From positions 756,001 to 820,000 of the forward strand of contig JAOTOM010005185.1 of NCBI GenBank assembly GCA_034440615.1: a stretch of DNA of 64,000 nt. Direction: 5' to 3'. The stretch comes from Ashinkailepas kermadecensis. Its lineage: Eukaryota > Arthropoda > Thecostraca > Neolepadidae. This document shows positions 56,831 to 64,000 of this stretch, piece after piece (position 1 is the stretch's first letter; every line of letters begins with the position of its first letter). The notes below the pieces were generated by a model. It saw only the letters and a program-made list of their open reading frames with translations. It ran no database searches and was not told the DNA's origin. The position numbers and the translations under genes were made by a program.

Positions 56831-57165
56831 CAACAGGTATACCATACGAATACCATATATAGGTATTCGTGTACATGCATATCCATGTGTATGACTCAGT
56901 GCGTGCAATGTATTTGATGTATTACATAAGAAGAAATACATTAAGACATTGTAGGAAATCCGTAGCAAAACTAAATACATGTATGTATACACATGACTGC
57001 ATACGTTCATGCACAAACAGATGGGGGTCTGATAGAGCGGCACCAGGTTCACATAGTGATGTGCTTCAGCTTATCCCAATTTATAGCGCATTGACACTCA
57101 CACGGCGATGGCCGCGAACGACAAGAAATCGGAGGAGCCACCGCGCCCTGGAGGCGGTACCGGAC

Positions 57166-60100
57166 CTGTTTCCGCAGGGGGCGCCACTGGGGCCGCTCCA
57201 GCAGCAGGCGCAGCGCGGCCGGGAAGAGGCGTGCACGCCGGGAGGCCGGGCACGAGGTCAGCGCAACAGGGTCTCCGGCCAGCGTCAGCGGCGACCAGAA
57301 GAGAACGGCACTGAGCAGCACCTCGGACATCCAGATCAGCGTCTGCCTCGATCAGAACACTGAGTGAAGGCCTGCACGTCTATCGCCTGGAGAGGCATCC
57401 ATGGGGATCAGAACAGAACAGCACTGACCACTGATCAACATCTCCGACATCAAGAACAGCATCTGTCCGTGCCAGGACAGTAGGTAGAGATGGGCACCTC
57501 TTTCATCTAGACAAACGTCTATCACAGAGGGCAGAGCAGGGGTAGATACATAGCACCTCTGTCATTCAGATCAGCGTACGCAGTGGCCAGAACAGGGATG
57601 GAAACCGGTACTTCTATCGTTGAGATCACTGTCCATAGAGGTCAAAACAGAACGACACTGCCCAGCACTTCGACCATACAGATCAGTGTCGACATGGAGG
57701 GGCGATACAGGGGTTTATTTATAGGGGCGATACGGTTTATTTGCTTATTTATCATATAGGGGCGATACGGTTTATTTGCTAAATCACAACGAAACGCCAA
57801 GAGTTTTCAACACCAATACCCGACCAGCTGCAGATAATGCATCTGGCTTGGAGATACGGTAGACGTAAGATAAATGAGATAGATGCACTCGTACGTGCAG
57901 GCATCAGTCTAACCCGACTCCCATCTGTCTACGATACACCGAACTGAAGCCCACCCTGTCTCGCGGTCATCTGCCGGCTCAGCTACACGGGAAAAACGCC
58001 GGTCCGCGGAATCCGGCCTATATTCACACGGCTAGATCGGGACATCACTGGTGAAGTTATTGGAAACAAATTCAATGTGCCATTTTTACACAACCCTCCG
58101 AGTCCATGCTACCTGTTTTGCTTAGGTAAGGCACTCGTGAAACTTGCTTGTAGGCCCACGACACCTGATTGCAGGTTTTTATACGGCACCGAATGTGCAT
58201 CATCTCTCCACACTCACCAACAGCCGGGGCCAGACTTGGAAAGATAGGCTGTTCCTGGATTTATACGGCAGGGTACGCCGAATCTTTCACGACTGTGCAC
58301 GTGGGTATTTTCAATATTACCTATTTGTCACTTGTTGCGCACTCGCAGGCTGTACTGACCTGGTCCACGGGAGCATCAGAGGCGACTTTTCCGGCTTTGA
58401 CGGCCCGCATTTGGCCCATCAGCTCCATGAGCCACTCGGGGTTGGAGTGATGGCCACAAGTACGGGTCAGAGCGCGACATACGGCCCCGTACACTTCCGA
58501 GCCAAGTCTGTCGGCAGCCGCTTCAGGTCAGACCAGATCATGAATGAATGGACGGATGAATGAATGAATAAATAAATAAATCAATTAATTAATTAATTAA
58601 GTAATTAGTCAAACAGGCTGAAACTTGTAATGAAAACGCGCACGATTTGTAGGTGCATGAAACAGCAAGGCAGAAAATGCAATGTATCGGAGGTGACGCG
58701 CACCCATGGCAGAGAGTAAGGCTGCACCATCGTTACAGACCTGGATCGCAGTTCAGGGGCGGCCGCTGGACGACTGCCAGTCGTCTCATGTGACGACCCG
58801 AAAAGGAGGATCAAGCCATTGCGGTATACACAACATTTTCTTTGCATTGTCGGGACGTTAAGCCAAACTGTATCCAAATTCATGACTATGTCGACCAAAA
58901 AGCCACATGCATATAACACAATACAAAATGGCAAGAGGACTCTTATGTCAGAAATACAGTACTTCACTAACCCGGAGGTGCCAGCTACGTCGATGATCTC
59001 GTTCATCCAGACCATCGGCCGATCGTCGTCGCCTAGACATGACATGTGGCTCCGCACCTCGGCCGCTACCACAAGCTTATCTTTCTCCACAGACCACCAG
59101 AGTGACGGCGAGCTGAGTCGCTCCAAGTTTGAAGTCGGAAGCTCTGAGATGCAGCCGAGAAAAGCGTTGAATATCTCCTCCTGAAATTAGCCGAGTATTG
59201 TGCATCATTGTTTGGTTTCTTGGTTATTGGGTTTTCGTGATGCACCTACTACGAACCATACGACACACATACCAGAAATGTTGCATGCAAACGAGTTGGG
59301 GCATGTCGACATTTTGAACTACAGCACATCCTTCCTTCCAGCATAGGTGAAGGGAGTGATTGGAATCTGAATGGCAGATCTGGTTCAACGTACTGTCACT
59401 CAATAGCAATATACAGAAGAAAAAACACCTGAAGCAAAGCGTTGCCAAAAAGCTAATATTATTTTAATGTACAGCACCACTTCCCGAGTGTCGTCCAATA
59501 CCTCGAACAGAACACACAAGGGTCCCTGTCGCTTTAAAGTGAGGATGAAAATACCAAAGAAAAGACAGAGCAACTATCAATTTCGACGCTAACGAAAAAG
59601 GTATGTGCCTTTGCCGGACAGAGGTCAATGGGCTGTCAGTCCATATAACAGCCACGGTCGGTTAGCACCCGAAACTGATAACAAACCGCTTATATGTAGT
59701 GCCATACCGAGTAATGTCACAACGCAAACAATCACATAATTTCGGCTTGTGAAAATCTGAGCACACCAGAACCGTCCATAGGCAATAACCAGGCCGGAGA
59801 GTAATATGAAAATGCAGCCGTATTTTATTCTGCGTAGCGCAGTCACCAGCAATTGCCACATAATCGATGCCGTCGTATCACCATCTCCGTAACATAGAAC
59901 TGAAAGCGAGTGATATCATCACGCACACTTCCTGTGACTGAATTATATCTGGACCCTGCGATCTATGATCCAGAGTCGGATCCAGTGATCAACGTGTGGA
60001 ATCCAGGCGCACGTGAGGCGCGATCCGCCACCGACCTGGTCGGCCGAGACGTCCTGCAGCGCCGCCTCGATCACGTTGCCGATGGTGACCCGGTTGGCCT

Positions 60101-62985
60101 CGGGCAGCCTCTCGTCTCGGAGGGCGGCGCCGATGCTGGCCAGCACGCGCACGGCCGTGCTCCCGCCGGCCAGCGCCAGCGACACGTGGTGCTGCAGGAA
60201 CGGCAGCAGAGCGGCCGGAGGTACGCCGCGGCCAACCGACCCCAGCACGTCCCACAGCCGGTCCAGGGCGGCAGTCTGAGACATGGTCGGTTAAAGGTTA
60301 CTATAGCCCCCACCGCCTAACATGTCCCACCGGCAACAGCCGGTCCAGGGCGGTTGTCTGAGACATCGGTACGGATCAGAGTCGGAGATTATTGATTTAT
60401 CGAATGACGGATTAAGACTTCAGACTTCAGGAATATGTCATACACGCTAGTGCCAGTGAAGAAAATGACTGACAAACGATATGTGAGTATCACATATGAC
60501 TAAGTATTCATTCAGAGTGAAGGTCTGAATCTGGGAAATCGGCTAAAATCATGTTGGAAGTACAACTCAACATAAACACATTGCGATTCAATTAGCGTGT
60601 TGTGCGGCTGTTCGCGAATACAACATGTTGCAACCTGCGTGTTGTGCGCAGAGGTGTGGGGTGAGAGAACTGATTAGCAAAGCGGGTATTATTACAGAGA
60701 GAAGTTAAGAACAGTTGGTGCAATGTGCAGTTGATTCAGCTGGTTGACTGATTCGGCTTGATTCAGCAGGATGGCAAAAGCTAAGATCGACGTGGAATGT
60801 GCTGAATGACACCATCCGATACACTGACTGACCGGCGCGTGCTCAGGCGGAGGGATCGTCATCAGCCGCTTCAGCGCGTTAGCCGCCGACGCGTGGGAAG
60901 AGCAATGGCGAGCCAGGGCTTCAACACACAGATCCGCCACGGCGCCATCTGCGGTCACACGACCCCATCAGACTGTCGCATAGGTCCGCTCCATCACCGT
61001 CTGTGGCGACACGGCAGCTCCTGTCACACGGATCCGAACCACCACTCCCTGTAACCGCACAGCAGCGCCAAACGCCGCCATATATCCCTGCCACATAGAT
61101 CCGCTACAGAGCCATCTGTGGTCACACGGTACCATCAGACTATATAACATCGGTCCACTTCATCACCGTCGATAGCGACACGGCAACATCAGCTCCTGTC
61201 ACACAGATCCGCCACGGTTCAGTCCACGGATCCAGTACGACAGATTCCGATCTGCAAGCCCGCCCGAACATAATGCTATCGGCTCCGGCACACCACGAGC
61301 GCCAGCGTTCCCGGTGTCAGCCTCACCGACCGCCAGCAGGTCCTCGAGGAAGGTGAGGTCCAGTGGTGGCAGCGGCTGCTCCAGATCACCAGAGAGCGGG
61401 CGCAGGCAGGCAGCCGTTTCGGCGGCAGTGCGGCCCGTGCCTGGACCGGGGTCTTCGCCTGACGTACCGGCAGTGCAGTCAGCATTGGCAGGGTGGCATC
61501 ATTACTGGCGTAATCACGCTCAATTATTCACAATGGTACGGCCACTCAGCCACTATACACCGCAAGAATCGGTTATTATAGTCCAGGTACCCAGGTGCCA
61601 GCGACTCACTTAACATGCAGGTCTCATCATCAGTTATGCCGCAAAAAAAAACACACGAGACTGGGGTGGAACACGATACGAGAGGGAACTAGCACTGAAC
61701 CGACAGTGAAGTGACAGCTAGCACCGAACGAGACGGCCGGCACTGGACGCAGCACGAGCAGACTCGCCCTATTGTCACAGCGGCGTCGAGACTCGGCCGT
61801 ACCGAGTGGCGCTTCACGTGTCACTGTCACGTGTCACTGTCACGTGTCACTGTCAGCCGAGTCGGCGCGTCACCCACCGGCCGTCTGCTTGAGTCGCGTC
61901 ACCAGCGCTCTGATGATGCTCGACGGCTCCAGGTAGGACAGGTTGGTTGGCTCTCCACCCTCGCGGCGGGCACGCTGTCGAATGTCACGCCAGGTCACGC
62001 GGTGCGCACGACTTCAAGATGGTGGCTGACGAAGTTACATCTAGCGGCAATCACAGCTATGACAACCTGAGTTCCATCATGTTGACAATGACCTACAAGT
62101 TCGACCTGATGGTCTTTGAACCTGGTCTGATGCATTATGGGCCAGATCTCATGATCGATGCGCGGAATCTGACGACGTTAGTCAGACTCGATCCTCTATT
62201 AGGTGGACCCAAGCTAACCAGGGCTAACATCTGGCGCGGACTGCGTGCACACCTCTTTAGCGGTGAAGAGGACCCCGCGACCGATCAGCTGCACCTCGGA
62301 GCGGACCAGCGCCGTCAGGAGGTGCCCGTAGTCGGCCAGCAGGGGCTCCGGCAGGAACGACAGCAGCAGCGTGTAACACTCCCCTGCGACGTCGCGGGCA
62401 TGACTAGTGATGAGAAAATACGATCCTCCAGACAGTTTTCACGCAGATTTCCCAGGGAAATGCGTTGTATACTCGTATTCGATTATGCCCAATCAAATCA
62501 AATCATATTTTTAACGACACATTTTCAATATCATGGAACTTCAAGGGAAATATCGAAAAACTTCCCAATGGAAACATATCCACATATTTTACACATAGCA
62601 TGTATGTATTATTGAGCCCATTCAGTAATTTCACTGCATCGCTAGTCCTCCAAATTTGCACACACAAAAGCACATCCAGCAGAGCATAAGCCCCAACGTG
62701 TATCGTAATCGTACCATACGCATGGACATACGCTTCACGTCTTGCACCCCTCCTAAGACCAAAACTAGTCAAGGAGTCAGCAGTACACAGAGCTCACGGG
62801 GAACACCGACCAGCCAGGTCTCCCAGACACAGATCTTACCCGGCACGTAAGTGAAGAGCTCCTCGGGACTTTTGGTGGCGTCGAGCGGTGTGGCGATCAG
62901 CTTGGTCGGCACTACCAGACCTCGCTTGGCCGCCGCCGGCAGCATCGCCAGCGTGAATGTGCTCGGTTTAAAGCTTCCCAGAGCC
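57166..62985 (-). CDS. FOCAD: Focadhesin-like HEAT-repeat protein, C-terminal part
   Basis: The exons on the minus strand are 62840-62985, 62253-62383, 61878-61926, 61327-61458, 60833-60948, 60036-60275 (or ending at 60032), about 58972-59143, 58360-58507, and after a gap 57166-57310. Phases agree through 58360, with one ambiguous junction at 60032/60036 to 59141/59143. Matches to vertebrate focadhesin, from memory, lie in order: VPG-ECYTLLLS; QPLPPLDLTFLEDLL then VADLCVEALARH; RLWDVLGSVGR ... EANRVTIGNVIEAAL; NPEWLMELMGQMRAV; and LFPAALRLLLERPQW. Focadhesin is a large helical-repeat protein linked to focal adhesions and to SKI-complex stability. The 5' exons lie beyond 64 kb. The exon before 57310 and the final exon after 57166 were not found, and the middle of the protein appears missing. 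Confidence 0.85.
57340..57725. repeat. Degenerate repeat in a FOCAD intron
   Basis: Five or so imperfect units of about 75-95 bp with ACCTC...CAT.CAGATCAGCGT and GCCAGAACAGGG words, followed by duplicated GGGGCGATACGGTTTATTTG at 57740-57780. It separates the last two recognised FOCAD exons. Confidence 0.6.
58561..58605. repeat. (AATA/AATT)n microsatellite
   Basis: TGAATGAATAAATAAATAAA followed by TTAATTAATTAATTAA. It lies in a FOCAD intron. Confidence 0.9.
60336..60366 (-). repeat. Duplicated splice acceptor and exon start in FOCAD
   Basis: 31 bases (ACAGCCGGTCCAGGGCGG ... TCTGAGACAT) repeat 60254-60284 with about two differences. On the minus strand it copies the acceptor ATGTCTCAG and the first residues (A-L-D-R-L) of the exon at 60036-60275. 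The copy then runs out of the homologous frame, so it is probably a dead decoy. Confidence 0.8.
60955..61235. repeat. Degenerate repeat in a FOCAD intron
   Basis: CACACAGATCCGCCACGG, CCATCTGTGGTCACACGG and CATCAGACTNTNTAACATCG words recur three or four times with many changes. The first unit reaches toward exon 60833-60948 and shares ATCTGCGGTCACACG with its acceptor region. Confidence 0.65.
61815..61853. repeat. Three copies of a 13-bp CACGTG unit
   Basis: CACGTGTCACTGT is repeated three times perfectly, which gives three E-box-like CACGTG palindromes in 39 bases. It lies in a FOCAD intron next to exon 61878-61926. It could be regulatory or just a short tandem repeat. Confidence 0.85.
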
Positions 62986-63318
62986 CTGCAACACATACCC
63001 AACACGTGATGATGAAAGGAAGGTATTTCGCGTAATAATTCCTCACTTTTGTTTTCATACAATTAATATGGCAGCCTTTGATCAGTGGATTGGCTGATTG
63101 ATCGCTCAGGTTCATTATTGGTGGGGCGTGCCAGCTGCTAGCATTCATAAGATGCATGGCATCGGTACAATATGACCACTTCAAACGAACAATCATTGAT
63201 GGAACGTCATATGATTCATAGAAGGGTTCTGTACGAAGCGATTGCCACGGCAAAGGTTCATTATTGGCATACAACTAATTGGTGCCTTTTGGGATGTTAA
63301 TTTCTTCAACAGATAAAG

Positions 63319-63474
63319 ATGAGCACGGGTCCAGGGTCAGTGGAATATCCAGATCAGCCGAAGTTGGAGTCCTTGCGGGATTCGACGGGCAAGTCTGTCA
63401 CAAACATCTCCATTGGCGAGCATGTCATTAGCAGCAGCTCTATCCAGAACCGTTTGCTGTGGCCTGCTCAATGA
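63319..63474 (+). CDS. Small open reading frame of unknown status
   Basis: A 51-residue frame (MSTGPGSVEYPDQPKLESL ... SSSSIQNRLLWPAQ, stop TGA) with protein-like composition follows an acceptor-like TTTCTTCAACAG. It is opposite in strand to FOCAD and upstream of the last FOCAD exon seen, so it would lie in a FOCAD intron. It could be the last exon of a plus-strand gene, a retrocopy fragment or chance. No family is recognised. Confidence 0.3.
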   Translation: MSTGPGSVEYPDQPKLESLRDSTGKSVTNISIGEHVISSSSIQNRLLWPAQ

Positions 63475-64000
63475 TGTAAATGATTACCCATGAGAGGCAT
63501 ATTCTGGCATTTCCTAGTCAGACTTCGCAATGAGATCAAGCCTGGTTGACATAGGTAATTCACTATCCCAGTGCCCCAGGTCCGCCAGAAATAACTTTTT
63601 ATTTGGTGCAGGGATTAATACCCCATCGACACCAATTGGCCTTCATCCAAATCCCCCCTAGTAGTACCGGTACCATGACTGTGTCAAGAACTTTCTCTAT
63701 CCATCATGTAGTATTTCACTAGAGATTATTTGATTCAAACGGTTATTTTGCACTCATCGCATGAGTCACATGTATGTCAACTTGAAATCGGCGCATAACG
63801 ACCAATCTGTTATTCCCTATGCCTGGCAATTTTTGTGAATATCCACTGCTGCTGCTATGGTAGTCTCACCACCTGTGCATTGTACCTGAGCTGGAATTTG
63901 CAGTAGGGAAGTTTCGCCAGCCGTTTAGTTGTATTCGATGGCATTCATTAATGAAAAGCCGAATGCACGGAAACAATGTGAAATATGGGCATGTCGTTCA
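63475..64000. other. No recognisable feature
   Basis: Probable FOCAD intron. I searched the minus strand for the focadhesin segment preceding ALGSFKPS and did not find it before the window ends. Confidence 0.4.

Noticed and set aside
56546..57052. Cys/Leu/Ser-rich minus-strand frame
   Set aside because: It is a translation of GACA/GATA microsatellites.
59144..59181. Longer 5' part of a FOCAD exon (acceptor near 59181)
   Set aside because: The frame does not match the preceding exon, and the extra residues are not expected from focadhesin length. The acceptor at about 59143 fits better.
59224..59861. Membrane-protein-like minus-strand frames
   Set aside because: They lie in a FOCAD intron, are hydrophobic by chance in AT-rich DNA, and have no splice or start support.

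Overview
This is animal nuclear DNA. It has spliced genes with GT/AG introns and phase-consistent exons, LINE and SINE retroelements, hAT-type MITEs and many minisatellites. Runs of TTAGG (the usual arthropod telomere unit), together with the gene content, suggest an arthropod, possibly a crustacean. That assignment is tentative, and I could not search databases. Most open reading frames are chance or repeat-driven. The real genes were found by joining exons whose splice phases agree.

Four protein genes can be supported. (1) 4.37-6.17 kb, minus: a secreted, 12-cysteine protein of unknown family (signal peptide exon plus three exons, 3' end not found). (2) 16.2-23.9 kb, minus: a TAB2/TAB3-type TAK1 adaptor with an N-terminal CUE-like segment, coiled-coil exons and a C-terminal NZF ubiquitin-binding zinc finger. 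(3) 44.5-52.9 kb, plus: the complete gene for general transcription factor TFIIB, seven coding exons joining to exactly 316 residues. (4) 57.2-63.0 kb, minus: the C-terminal half of a focadhesin (FOCAD) homologue whose 5' exons lie beyond the right edge. Conserved parts join in frame, but about 600 residues present in the middle of the vertebrate protein are not found. Two isolated candidate exons (7.8 and 10.4 kb, minus) belong to no gene I could assemble.

The rest is repeat-rich. 0-16 kb: minisatellites of 54 and 72 bp, an hAT MITE, a tRNA-derived SINE and a LINE fragment with an RNase H domain. 24-28 kb: little recognisable, apart from a possible element with G-rich inverted ends. 28.6-44.4 kb: a long, strikingly CpG-poor block holding a decayed CR1-type LINE with an esterase ORF1, a second truncated CR1 3' end, two large palindromic elements, MITEs, young and old SINEs and a fossil reverse transcriptase. 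45-56 kb: TFIIB introns with a 22-bp minisatellite, then gene-poor sequence with a 237-bp inverted repeat and microsatellites.

The most novel signal is a family of very short (about 53-58 bp) mobile sequences, present at least a dozen times across the window on both strands. Several copies have clear 12-17 bp target-site duplications. They sit inside a LINE ORF, a SINE, a MITE and introns, one copy is truncated at one end, and the intact ends carry a GGGCGC...GCGCCC inverted repeat and a TAACTAA-like tail. This looks like an ultra-short, LINE-mobilised non-autonomous element.
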